The notes under the pieces: model-generated
What the model was told of the DNA's origin: nothing
The model's database searches: none
The model's input: the letters and a program-made list of their open reading frames with translations, nothing else
In this document: piece by piece, positions 39,491 through 52,800 of the stretch
Numbering within the stretch: the first letter of the stretch is position 1
Layout of the letters: each line of letters opens with the position of its first letter
From: Rotaria socialis
Taxonomy: Eukaryota > Rotifera > Eurotatoria > Philodinida > Philodinidae
Length of the DNA stretch: 64,000 bases
NCBI GenBank assembly: GCA_905331475.1
Contig: CAJNYU010000372.1
Span: 1-64,000 of the forward strand
Direction of reading: 5' to 3'
Made by a program: the position numbers and the translations under genes

Positions 39491-40756
39491 ACGGACTACG
39501 CAATAGATAGTGGATTGGCATAGGTTTCAGTTGGAAATGTCTTATTATGAAAAATTTTACAGGTGTCACCATTCCTTGTATGAGTATTTATTTCTGCTGC
39601 AAAAATGGATCTAAAAAATTCAGACCAAAGCAAGGTCAGAATCCTTCAGAAATCACTTTATTTTGTTATCACACGATTTCTTGCAAAATGTTGCATCAGG
39701 TAAATTATGGATGAAGGTAAAGTTAGGATAGCCCAAAAATGACTCTTATACGCCCCCCGTTCTTTAGTCATTGGCGGACTGAAAAACTTGTCAGATTCGT
39801 AGAGAGCTATTACAGTTTCTAAGTTACGGTGCCCCCTTTCATTTTTTACCTCCCATCCGTATTTATCAATCAAATTCTTTATACAAATATGCATAGAATT
39901 GATGTTCTTCAAGCTAAAACGTTTTAATTATCATGTAGGGATACAATATATCGTAGAAAACGACATGCACTTATAATAGGCGACCTAATCTCCTAAAACT
40001 CCGATTATTCGACACAAGTAAGCTATTCCTTCTGAAATAGTCAATTATGTCTACCTCGTCACTGCGACGTTCAAAACTTTTAAGGTTCGTTTCTCGTTGT
40101 AATTATACTTTTAAGATCTCGTTCTATTGGTTCTCTTGATATTTGAAGAGAATTTCTTGCAAAATTCGAGATCTTTCGAAAAACTCTGAAATCCACACAA
40201 AAGCATCAGTAAAGTGTATATAACCTCGAATTACTAGAGAGTTTTTCTTCTCTCGTTGAATCTCTGATTTGATAAGTTCAAATTCGAGCTATCTTCACTT
40301 ACCTCTTTTTGACGGTACACAAGAAATGAAAGCGACTCCTCTACTTCTTTCAGTGACTTATATGATTACTTATCACAAGATAAAATAGCATGTTTTTTTT
40401 CTTCGTCTTGCAAATCACAAGGTGTAGTTACACGACACATTGAATGTTGCATAAATATTTTAAAATCCAGCTTTGCTGAGGGTGATGTTTGATTATGTGA
40501 ATGTGTGGACGTGAGTGTTCATGAGGGTGTGGATTTGGGTGGGTGCGGCTGTGTCTGTGACCGTGAGTATTGGTGGGTGTTTGGATATGGGTGTGACGAT
40601 CTTCACTACAGTCCGATCCACACCAACACCCACACCCACACACCCAATGTCATTAAAACGGTTTATTTTCAGTTCAGAGCAGACCGTATTACGCCGAGTA
40701 TGTGGATGTTGGTGCATACGCACAACCACACACACATAGACACTGAAGAAACTGTC
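39491..40756. other. Intergenic, no gene seen apart from the telomere-like block
   Basis: AT-rich 3' flank of the LRR gene. A minus frame at 39658-39912 (RGHRNLETVIALYESDKFFS) may be a coding remnant but has no motif. The telomere-like block at 40496-40656 is listed separately. Confidence 0.45.
40496..40656. repeat. Long telomere-like G/T block facing a C/A block
   Basis: 40496-40595 is built of GTGTGG, GGGTGTGG and GTGGGTG words, then CCACACCAACACCCACACCC at 40619-40638 and more ACACCC follow in inverse orientation. The arrangement is a large imperfect hairpin. This is the biggest of the TGTGGG-like sites in the window. Confidence 0.65.
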
Positions 40757-42568
40757 TTAATCTGAAAGACTGAGCTTTATTTTCTTGTTAGTTGCACTAA
40801 TTTCTCGTAAAATTCGTCGAACTTTGTCAGAAAAACTGCAGTGTTCCATAGAAAATACTTTTAATGTTCGGTTTCGTTCAAGTATTTGGATGACAGCTAC
40901 CATTGATTCATCAGTAATCAATTTATTGAACGAGATGTACAGCTTTTCGATGGGCGGACAACGTGAATCAACGTCAACTTCACAAAGTAAATCAGCTAAT
41001 AGTCGGAGGCCGCGATCTGTCATACCAATATTGGGTAAAGCAAGAAAACTCATCGATCGCTTTTTCTTAAATAAATAAACTAAATGTTCGATCCCCACGT
41101 CTCCTATCTTTGAGTTGTTCGAGAAACTAAGATATTTCAACTTCGTTCGCGCCACGAGTAGTGCATCGACGAGAGTTTTCACGCCGTCCGATGTCATGTT
41201 GTTATCGCGCAATATGAGTCCAATACATTTTGTCTTATTCTCGCTAAAAGCGGCTTGTATGATCAATGGCATATCACTGTCGATCAGATTCATTGAAGAT
41301 AGGTTCAATATACCAAGAACATCCCATTCGTGATTGTTTGCGAGCTTCTCTTTTAAAGACGGTGGTTTTTTATTCGCGTCTTCTGCTGATTTCAGCTGCT
41401 CTTCGACTGTCATATTCGCATCGCATTTAATTTGGCGGCTCTTTTGCAAGTTGCTGAGATCGTCTACTGGAAGAGTTTGATTAAAACTATTTTTGTAGAC
41501 CTATGAAAAGAGTCATACATTTAAATACCAGAAAAATAGTGCATCTCTCTTCTAATTAAAGCCTATATGAACGAGTAAGACTCGTATACTTTTCTCCAGA
41601 CATTGGATTTTTAACAGATTTGCGAATTTGCGAAAGCTTTCTACTATTAATCTTGACAATATCGTCATAACTATCTTTGAGATTATCTCATGTGCCAGTT
41701 CATAGGAATGTCGATCCACAATGAAGGAGTGTTTTAGCAACGCTTAGAGGAAAAGAAAATTAATTTATGTTACCTTCAACTTCCAAACACATTCTGTAGC
41801 TTCAGTTTCATTGACATTCTGCTCAATTTGTAGCTCTTCCACTATCGGTGGATGATCATGAGAATTTGATTTAAAATCATGTGATGCGGGCAAATTCAGA
41901 TCTTCAGAGATTTCTTCAGTGGTTGGTGCTAGTGACAATCGGCATTTGCTTGTCCAAATCGTAGAATTGCTAAAAGAAAACATAATCATTATATTGTTCA
42001 ATTGTAGATATATTAAGATAGTTAGACAAGATTTATTATTTTTCATTCATACATAGCTCGATAATTCTACTGAAATCAATTTACACTACTGACTTATTTT
42101 ATTAGTATATACAAATTTACAGAACAAAAAGGGTCTTCAGAGAACATAGTCTCGTAAAAAAGATGGTATGAGCAATTATCATTAAATACATAATGGACTC
42201 TTCTTTAAAATGAAAATAGTATATTTCATCATAAATTTGATGTCGCTTTTATCAATGAGTTGAAAACTGAAAGGCAGACTTTACGTGACACAAGCTGCAC
42301 ATATGATTATATTTTCAGCAAGATCAGTCTACAAAAATTTTGTTTTTCTCCAAAAAAAAGAGATTCACTGTTCTTACATAAATTACAAAAATTCGTTTAT
42401 TTTTCAAAATTATCACTAGAAAGAGACGTGTATACTCGTTCAGAATTTCTTTAACTTTCCAAAATTCAAGAATAAGAATGTTATGTTTTACCTGCTTTCA
42501 GTGTCTTCATCACAGAACAAAGTCACCAGGGATGCTATTCTTATTTTTTTTGTATTTTTTTTGTTCAT
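40757..42568 (-). CDS. Leucine-rich-repeat protein (ribonuclease-inhibitor type), three exons
   Basis: Exons 42568-42492, 41969-41774, 41500-40757 (minus) join in phase to 338 aa. Residues 1-130 are charged and unrecognised (MNKKNTKKIRIASLVTLFCD; TTEEISEDLNLPASHDF). From about 140 come RI-like repeats: LGILNLSSMNLIDSDMPLII, CIGLILRDNNMTSDGVKTLV, LKYLSFSNNSKIGDVGIEHL, MSFLALPNIGMTDRGLRLLA, IEKLYISFNKLITDESMVAV, LKVFSMEHCSFSDKVRRIL. Such repeats bind proteins. No NACHT, kinase or membrane segment is present, so it is not a full NLR. Function is unknown beyond protein interaction. The start is the first ATG of an exon with a good donor (GAAAGCAG|GTAAAAC). Confidence 0.8.
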
Positions 42569-43800
42569 GAAATGGATAAAATATATCGATGATATTTAGA
42601 AACAATAAAGATTTCTCGAATAAGATAACTTAGTGAATGAGAACAATTGAAAGGCTTCATATTTGAAGTCAACCACTGGTATTATGCTATGCATATTTCA
42701 TTGAATGACTTTTTCTTTTGTCGTCGTCGGAAAATAGCAATTAATGAGTTTTTTTTACGATAGCGTGACTTCAAATTATTTTACCGTTGATAATCAGAGC
42801 TTTCTTTGTATTGTATTGCGAACGCATTATGATAACTGATTATAGTATAAAAATGAATAGAGTGAGAGTAATTTTCATATAAAACCAATGTACTCTTTAG
42901 GAGGACATCGTTGTTGCTGTGCGAATATCAGTTGATATAATCTGAGCATATAGACACACGTTCATATCCATAGTCACACTCATCTGACGATGCTTGTTTT
43001 TTATTAGAAGTTCGGTTTGGTCAAAAATTTGAGCTACATTATCCCGAGATCAATGGCGGTACTAAATTGGTTTGATTGAAATGCATGTGTTAGTGACCAG
43101 AAATGACAGCATACGATAGAGCATTCATAAGATATGTTCCCAGGCAGGTTTTGTAACGGAGAAATGGCGTTAAAATGGCCGAAGAGAATAATAAAAATAA
43201 CGATACGAAACCATCACACAAAGTAACAAAAATGGGCATAATATTGTCAACTCTCAAAATTGTTTTTAAAAAGAATAAAAAGTACAGGGAATCTGAGAAT
43301 ATTGAATAAGAAATTCCTCTAAATGGGTTCAAAGATGGAAACGTCCTTTTAATGAACATGACGTTTTATTGAACAACTTTTTCGTCCCGTTCCATTCTAT
43401 TTGGAACTTTGGTCATTTCGAAACGGCCATCTCTGTTGTCAAAGAAAGCAAATAAGAAAAAGCACAGTATATCTACATCGTAGCTATTGAAAAAAACGAC
43501 CACATTCTGTATATGACTTTGGCCATCAAGGTACTTCAATAATATTTGATGTGGAGCTCGATGAAAGTTAGTTTCTCAACCGTTCATTCATACGCGTCCA
43601 TATTCTGATCTATTTAGAAGAATTGTCAAATAAGCTTATCTCCTTGTATTATTCCAAAATAGATTGATATTTGTAGTATGTCGTTCATTCGGACTAGATT
43701 GATGAAACGAGATACAAAAGTATTAAAAAGAAATTTCACGTTTAACATAAAACTATAATTCTAATAGAGTTCAAGTCATTTTTTAGTGACAACAGAAAAT
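42569..43800. other. Intergenic, no gene seen
   Basis: AT-rich spacer between two minus-strand genes. Presumed promoter of the LRR gene near 42569-42900. A minus frame at 43090-43359 is hydrophobic without motif. Nothing supported. Confidence 0.5.
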
Positions 43801-46800
43801 TTAAACTTTATAAGTTATTCTCAAATAGGGTAATGCTTGTCCATATCGATATACAATATATTCGTCGTCATTTGGTTGACCTGGAAAGTGTCCATGCGTT
43901 GAATGATAACCTCTGGGTGCCGACATTAATTCACTATTTTGTTCTTGAAGTATCGATTCATTTCCCAGAACAACTTTATTGTAATACATGATACGTGTTT
44001 GATCATTTGTATTGGCTTCAGTATATCTATGTGAAACACTTGGATTGTCAGCAAAATATGCACCATGACCTGATAAAACAGAAAAAAAGTAAATAAAATA
44101 GAATGCAGTTAAAGACTCGTCTTTCTATATTTTACCCCATTTGCATTTTGAAAAATTTCCTCCCCAATATCGATCATCAAATCCATCATTTAATATTCCA
44201 TCGATAGCTTCACCTTTGGTTCCATGGAATAGTTCGCGTTCATTTGGAATTTTTCCCTTGCATTGTTTAGCAATTAATTCTTTCATTGCTAAATAAGCTT
44301 CTTCTAATAAGGGATTTTTTATTTGCTCAATAGACAGTACTTTTACTTGATTGTTAATATAGGATTTCATTTGTTGAACTAATGTTTGATATAAGTCCGT
44401 TGATTCTGGTAATGGAACAAGAACAACTTGATATTTCGGTGGAGGATTAGGAATGACATGCATCGGTTGTCCAAGTTGTGTCCAACCTCGGCTTTTCATT
44501 TTATCAATACGAACTTGCACATAGTTATCAACTGGACGTAATACTTGAAAGCGTTTATTTTTGATATTATCGACAATAGTTTCCAATTCAATAGAATATG
44601 GTTTATATGTAATATCAACTCTCATTCCTAATTCTTTTGTGTAATCTTTTTCTAATGATAAATTGCTAACATCAAAATCGATTAGATCTTGTGTTATAGC
44701 AACATGAGGTTCAATTAAATCCATGGTAAATGGACCAGTTTTAGCATTTTCATCTAATAGTATTATATAACGCCAATCTTCTCGATACACCGTATATTCA
44801 ATTTGATATCTATGTAAGTTATCCAAGAATTTATCAATATCAAAAGATTTATGTGATGGCAAATGACAATCAAGATCTGATGGGATTAAATCCTTGTCCA
44901 GATAAGGAAGTATTGTACCAGTTGCATTAGTTTGATAAGTCACCCATGTCGATGGGTATCCACTTGGCCGAGCAGTGTAATTTCCAACAATCCAATCACG
45001 AACAAAACCACCTTCAAGTCGACAATCAAATTTACATACGGCTATCCATGCAACCACTTCCATTCGAGTTTCGCGCGTTGCTTTTGAACCTTTCAAACCT
45101 TTCCATAATTCAATTGATGTTCGTTTACTATCAGTGATATGTGAAATTTTTTCTTCCATATCTAGACATGATTTACGCATGGCTGGTTTAATAATTCGTG
45201 GTGGAACGCCTTAAAACAAGATACATGATTATACAATCGAAGATTTTAACTAAATTTTGAATGGCTACTTGAGAACAAAAGTAGAGATAATAATTATTAT
45301 GTTGGACGAATTTTCGAACGATATATAGTTTCAGAAAAGAAGGTCAAACATGGGAAATCTTTTTCGCATGAAATGGTACAGTGTTTTAGTAAACAAGTCA
45401 CTTGTTGTACATTCTTGTCAAAACAGAAACAAAATAATAGGTTTCATATGACAATTTCAAAGGTATCAAAATAAGAAATATGATATGATGGCTTGAATTA
45501 TTAAAGATGATACTAACCACTGATGGTGACCATTGTCCTTTATGAAAACTCAGCATTCATAAATAGGCCTGCTCCATAGGACCTGTGTAATGAGTGAATT
45601 ATTTCTATTGGTAAACTGTGGCGCTTCGCATCAAATTTTAGTTTAGAAACTGTAATCCTTTTAAAAAAGCCATATAAACGTATCAGCTATGATAATAATA
45701 ATTACTTTTGAATTCTATGAATTTTACAGGTATCGTTTTTGTAACCATTATGATGAAGAGGGAAATGTCTAAGCTAATTTTCATGAGATATAAAATAGGC
45801 AGTACACGCTTTAGAGATACGATAGAATTCTAATTATACCTGCGTTGGGGTGTCTAATAACAGCACAACGTTTTAACCATCCTAAGAACGATTGAAATTC
45901 TTTTTGTACTAATTGATTTTGTGAATCTCGCCCTTCAATTGTTATCTCACATTCATGATTTCCTACGTTATTATTGACTGTTATTTTAACTTGATGTTGA
46001 GCTTCCCAACGCCATTTCATTGGCCTAAATATAGAAGGCATTTTCGAAACACCTTCGAGATTTCTTTTCATACGAGCATGATCAGCTGTTGCGCTAGTTG
46101 GGTACATATTTGCCAATGTAAATTTCATTTCTACAACCAATTGTTGTAAAATATTGAGTTCAGCGTCGAGAACAGAACCTGCTGAACCTTCTAAAGTGAG
46201 AATATGATTATTTAATTGTATTTGAATATTAGGAAATGCTTGTTTTGTTGTTCCCAATATATTATCTTGATTTAATTTCGTTTCTTCAGCTGTGTTTAAT
46301 GTTATATTCCTACTAAGACGATACTCAATCCATTGTGACTGAATTTCGCCAACAAATGATAAAACAGCTGTATGTCGAATAGAAGATGAAAAACGAATGT
46401 CACGTGCAAGAACAAGTGAAACGGGTGCCGACGAGATTGCTCGTGTAAGAGTCGATTGTAGATCTAAAACAGCTTCGTCGTGTTTAGGAGGAGAATATCG
46501 TGTAAATATATGAGTTCTTCCTTGTAATTCTTTCATTGACACAAAGACATTTTCTCCATATCCGTTTAATAACGATTTTGCAATCGATTCCCAATCATCA
46601 CTGGATACTTGTGCTTTTTCACGATATTCAGCGGAAAGATTAAATGACTTCTCTAAATTAACATATCGCCGCAATGCTTGTTTTAATATATGCAGGATTG
46701 GTGTTAAATTCTTAGCTTGGCATACTTTAGATAATCTAAATTGTTGAGCATGTACACTTTTTCTTACTAGGAGAATTTCATTCATAACATTTAATAAAGA

Positions 46801-49800
46801 CATAAAATCACCTTCACTTCTTTTCATAGAACTTGGTATTGCCTTTAATACTGATGATGTATTTAAAACACTTAAAATTGATGAAAGAACAATAAGATCT
46901 CGTCCACAATTGTGTTGATTTAATGCAGATAGAACAGCTTTTGACATAGCTAATGACCCAAAATCAGGTAATTTACAAATTGCAACACCAACTGAAGTAA
47001 ATTTATCATTCGAATTTACAATATCTAAAGACAAAAGGAACCAGTAAAATACTTAGATTAATACTGAAAATTTTTTTTCCCATTGTAATGATTCAAAAGA
47101 GAGTTACTATTTGAAGAGTCATTCTTGTGTGCTTTATTTTCATCGTTCTAATCAGTTCCGTGAGTTGTCAAATTCCAAAGTATGAAAAAGTGACTTTCAA
47201 GAATAGCTCAAGAATATATTTTTTCATGAACTGCTCTCTTTTCACTGTTTTAAAATTTTCCTCGTCATCGTAACATCCAATTTTAGTGAACATAAATAAG
47301 AGCATCTTTATCGTAAGATAAAACTTACTTAAGCGCTTTAATTCTTCTATGGCTGCATTGATTGCTTTTGAATCTGGAGAATTCGGGAGAAACTTTTTCA
47401 TAAAGTGAAGTCCATTTTTTACTAAAGATTTTCTTAATGAAAATTCAATATTAATTAAATCTGATTGACATATTTGTGGCGTCGGATATTTTTTATCTTC
47501 AACTTGAAAGTCATATAATGAATAATATTCCCCTGGCTTTGTTCGTCCTAGTCGACCTAAACGTTGTTTAATTGTTGATTCAGCAGCTCGAATTTCCATT
47601 AAAGTTGTTTCTTTTTTGTCAGAATTATAAACAGGAATATTAATCATGCCTGTATCAACAACATATTTCAATGATGGAAATGTAAGCGATGTTTCAGCAA
47701 CAGTTGTTGAAAAGAAAATACTTCCTTGTTCGATACTATTCTGTTGATCAGCTGCTGATTGTGATTGAATTAAAGGATAAGCAATAAGTGTTCCATGACT
47801 GATTTCTTCTAAAAGATTACAACATTGTTTTACTTCTGATACACTACTGACGAAACATAATATTTGATCATGACGTTGTTTTTTTTTACATAATTCTTGT
47901 ACTAAATCTAATATATTTTGATTGGGCCGTGGAATTTTGGTTACAGGATGTAACGTTCCCAATGTCGGCATTTTGAATTCATCGAATTTCAATTGAGGTA
48001 TTCGACTGTATAGTGCTGGCACAGATGTATCTAATGTTGCTGATGAAATAATTATTTTTACTTTAGATTTAATCTCAGGTTGATTTGTTAGAAGACGTGC
48101 AAATAATCCTAAACAAAGGTCAATATTAACTGATCTTTCATGAACTTCATCAAGAAAAAACACAATGGTTTTATTGTTTGCTTGTTGCGCGATCAAATTT
48201 TCATCGTGCAATAAACGTTCTTTCAATAGACCATCTGTTAAATATAAAATTCGAGCATTTACATCGCACTCATCACCGCTGACCACCCATCCAGCAATTG
48301 GCAATTCATTTTTATTTGTCATCATAGTTTCATTAACGCGTTCGGAAATTGCTGTGCACGGTAACCGACGAGGTTGCGTAACAATAACTTTATCATAACC
48401 TTCAGCAATCAGTAGAGGTGGTAATACACTTGATTTACCTGAAATAAAAAAAGCAATATTAAACAGTAAGTTCTTATTGAGTTATTGAATTTTCAAATAA
48501 AGTGAACAAAATTTTGCAGTTGGAATATTTAACACTTTGATGAATGAGTGTTTTTCTTTTGGTTTGAACTTTTACAAGAGATTCTAAAAATCCTGTAAAC
48601 TGACCAGAACTCAATGACGGGCGTCATTAAGCACAAATCTTGTCGAACTAACAGACCAAGTAGGATGAAATTAATTTTAGGATCCACGGGCGTGCACAAC
48701 ACATTTTTACTTCGGCGACACAAAATGTAATAAATAAATGCTCTATATTTCTTTTGGAAGAGAGAAAAGAAGATATTGGCATTGCATTTTTTTGTTATCA
48801 TTTATCAATATGTGTGTCATGACAAATGATGCACTGAAAAAGTACTACAGAGATTCTAAATATGCACCCTTATGATTGAAAATTTATTTTAGTTCGTAGT
48901 TTTCTTGATAGCATTCTCTATACTTTACCAGATCCAGTAGACGTTGCTATCGTAACGACTGTGTTTTCTTTAATTTTTTGTAATAAAGTTTTCGCTGATT
49001 CATATAAGGGTAATTGTAGAAGAAAACATCGATAGTATAACATGATTCGTTGTAATACTTTTGGGATTTTCTTAAATTGTTCTACATGGCAACCGCTATA
49101 AGTTGGATTTGTTTTAAATTCTTTTTTGACTTTACCAATCAAATCATGCATGGTGCCGAGAGATTCCTTCGATGGTTTCTTTTCAAATTTTACTCTTTCA
49201 GATAAAACATGTTGTTTTACGTATTCATCTAAGGCTTCACATTTTAATATTTCTAATTCAGGTAGGAACTGTTTTTTCTTCATGTACATATCAGTTAATT
49301 TTTTCAATTGACTTTGCGATTGAAAATTGACATCTTTTATACAATCGTTCATCATTAGTTTTGCTTTTTGTAATATATACTCATCATATAATTTAACAAA
49401 ATCTTCAATTTTATTTTTCAGTAATTGTTGATAATACTTAGTGTAATGTTTCCAATCTTCCGAGGAACGAATTTGTTTTGTCATTATATAGTTAACCGAT
49501 CCTAATTTTGAATTCAATTGGTGTTGATATGATTTTTTCGCTAGTTCGGTAGCATTTGATAACTTTTGTATTCGTTCTAGAATACATTTAAATTCATCAT
49601 GATGTGCTTTCGTTCCTGTCACTGATATACAATAAAGATCATTGCTATCGGTAACGGTAATATTTGGTATTCCTACGAAATAAATATCGACAGGATGTTT
49701 ATCTTTAAGATGATCGATAATATTTTTAACTTTGCCAAATAGAAAAATATTTGCAATAATTGATTCGATATTATTATAGTCGATACCGATAATTTGCTGC

Positions 49801-52800
49801 ATTAAATTGTTCAATTTTTGTTCGTGAGCTTCCCTGTTAACTAATTGTTGTTGAAGTTTTCCCAATAATTTATTTATTTGTTTCAGTTCGTTTTCTTTCT
49901 CTTTTGTCATTTTGTCTTGCGATTGCTTTTCTTGTTCAACTTTTAATTTCTCTTTTTCAATTTGATCTTTTAATTCTTGTATTTCCGATGCAAATTGTAA
50001 AGCAATAGCAGCAGATGCGTCAGCTTGTAACGTAGAATTCGCTCGCTCGGTGAAACCAGGCTGTTTGACTTTATCATTTGCGTCACGAAAAAAATCCTCA
50101 GGAATTTTTGAATCTTCGCGAATTAATGTATTTGGAGTAACATTATTTGGCAGACCAGGCTCGGAATTAATAAACGTCGTGTCATCATCAAGATCAGTAA
50201 TAGTCCAAGTACCATTATTCTTTGGTGATGTCTAAATTAATATAATTAGAGCGTGATTTTGGTAAAATCCAGACGTTGATGAAGTTTACTATCTAAGAAA
50301 GCTGTTTTGGATGTCATGTGATTTTCAAATCGATACGAGTTGTATCAACCGACTTCAACTATGCCATCGGTTCTCACAAAAATAATAAATCGCCAAAAAA
50401 ATTAGTTGAATGTTCAAATTATTAATTAAACGTATGGTTGACTTAAAAGACATGTTTTTTCCCTGTCGTACTCTGAGCCTTCTACAAGTAAGTCTACTCT
50501 TTAAATTCTATACCGTGGATCTAGTTCTCATTAATTTAAAAGAAATCTTACGTTTGTATTGCAACAAAATATTGTAGTGACAAAAATTTTGAATGATGCT
50601 TTTAACTTACGTCATTTTTTTCATTCGTATTTTCAAAATCATCATCATCAGCCTCATCGTCATTTTCTGTTCCGTATACTGTCGCAATTTGTAAGCCAGT
50701 CTCGTCTTCATCATCGTGATTTTCAATCCCGTTGGTATGCTGTTGGTCAGTATTTTTCACTTGTAAAACTTGTTCCCTACGTTGCGTAGTTAAAGGAATC
50801 GGCTGTATACTTGCCATCGGTTGGTAATTATCAACATGTACAAGTTTTTTATTCTTGTATTCAGTATTTGATATAAGTTTTGGAATCCATCGAATATATC
50901 CCAGAATTGTCTTGTCGTCATTTGAAAATTCAAATGTTTGTAAATTAAATGTCAGCTTATCACCAATATAAGGTATATCAATTGTAATAATTTTTCTTCG
51001 ATAATTCATTGCATTATCTATGGATGAAGTTGTTTTGTCATCACAACTATACCAAGTATTTAATTGAAGTTTAAAACGACTATTACGCATAACTGGAAAC
51101 TCTTGTATTTTTAATGATGGTGTGTTATCTGTGTCCTTGTTTACTTTTTGATGTTGAAATAACATAATATGCCAGATTGAACTACAATCAAAATTTAAAA
51201 TACTAGACCCCCGGCATCTAATCCACGCCATATTTTTTTGTGGATCTTGCTCGTGTTTTCCAGATCGTACAAATTCAAGAATCGATACACTGTATAAACC
51301 GTTGGTTACTGTCAAATAAACTTGCTGCTGAAGTTCGTCGGATGGTAATAGAGCATTGTGTAATATAGTTGCTTCAGCCGCTGTAAATCTATACCATTTT
51401 AGATCTTGAAATGGTTTGTATTCCCATATTGAATCTCGTATTGGACGGTAATCATTATTCATGATAGTTCGATCAGGTAGAATTGCTGAGGCTGCAATAG
51501 AATAGCCCACGATAAGATAATCTTGAAAAAATTTTTTTATATCGTTATATCGTTCTCCATTATAAATAGGCGTTTCATGGGCTTGATTTTGAATAAAGTA
51601 ATCAGCACCGTGCTGAACCAAATATCGTACAATATTCAAATGATTGTAAAAACAAGCCGCATGAAGAGCTGTCGAAGCTGCTGTAGGCCGTGGAGTATAA
51701 TTTGTTGAAGAAGTATTCAATGCAAACTCAACTTCACGTTGATTTTGTGCATTGACAGAACAATGCGCTTCTTCAATCAGATATTTAACAATTTCAAAAT
51801 GATTATTTCTTGCAGCTGAATATAATAACGTTGTTTCCCATAATCCTGGTTTATCCTTAAATGTTGGATATTCTTCAATAAACTTTTTCACTATTTCTAG
51901 ATTACCATTGAATGCTGCTGGAAATGCTTCGGATGAAGCTAATAAACCCTTTATTTCAAGAACAAATGAATGTAATGCACCTACGTTTAAGGGTGGAAGA
52001 AATTGTCGCCGTTCGCGATCGTAATGATATGTATGAAGAACATCTAATAGATAATTCAAACATATCTGTGATAATTTTTCGAAATCTTCATTAAGAATGG
52101 TTTCAATATTCGATGTTAAAGCTTGTAAAAGTTCGTTTGTCTCGTCATTCAATGTAAATGTATAGATATTGTTATTCAATTGAGAGTTTTCTAGCAGATT
52201 ATCATCTGCAATGGACGTTTCTGCTTGTATACGTGTTTGTTGATCATAGGACTTGAATTTCTGTATACATTCTTCAACTATGTTGATAATTTTTGTTAGA
52301 GATAGTTTTAATTGTTTTTCATCGTTTATTATTTGCGTCTATGAATTCAAATAAAACTATTTTGTACAAAATGAAAAAAGAATGATTATTCATATTGTAG
52401 CCTTCTATATCTTTTTATTAACTAATTGAGAATCTGATTTTTTCGGAAAAAATTAACTTAAATATTTTCTATTACTTATTAATATAAATTTGTCCAACGT
52501 GTTTTATGTTCTATCTCGAACTCAAAAGTTTAGGTGAATTGTTTTTTTTTCTCTTTCTTTGAAAGCACACAGAAGAAAAGGATTTAAATAGCAATTAAAG
52601 AGATTGCGAGTATTTTTCTTGACAAAGAAAGTGTAGCTTGGAAGTTTATTTCTTCCAAAAATGAATTTTTAACTTGAGTTCTATCACCTCTACGTTTAAT
52701 TAATATGTACATAGGGAAAAATCCATCTGCTAGTTTAAATGAAAGTTTAGTTTTTTTTACAGCTTATTAGTTTCAAGCCGAATCCTATGATTATAGATTC

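Noticed and set aside
40505-40765. Open frames on both strands rich in Gly/Cys/Val or His/Thr/Pro
   Set aside because: They are produced by the G/T- and C/A-rich telomere-like block, not by a coding sequence.
45210-45839. The helicase and PARP parts as two separate genes
   Set aside because: The exon ending G at 45840 and the exon starting GC at 45209 form a GT-AG intron in phase, no stop or promoter is evident between, and there is no good separate N-terminus; kept as one gene pending transcripts.
50559-50789. Plus-strand frames opposite the giant minus-strand gene (also near 49126, 45955, 48165)
   Set aside because: They mirror well-supported minus-strand exons with strong domain content.
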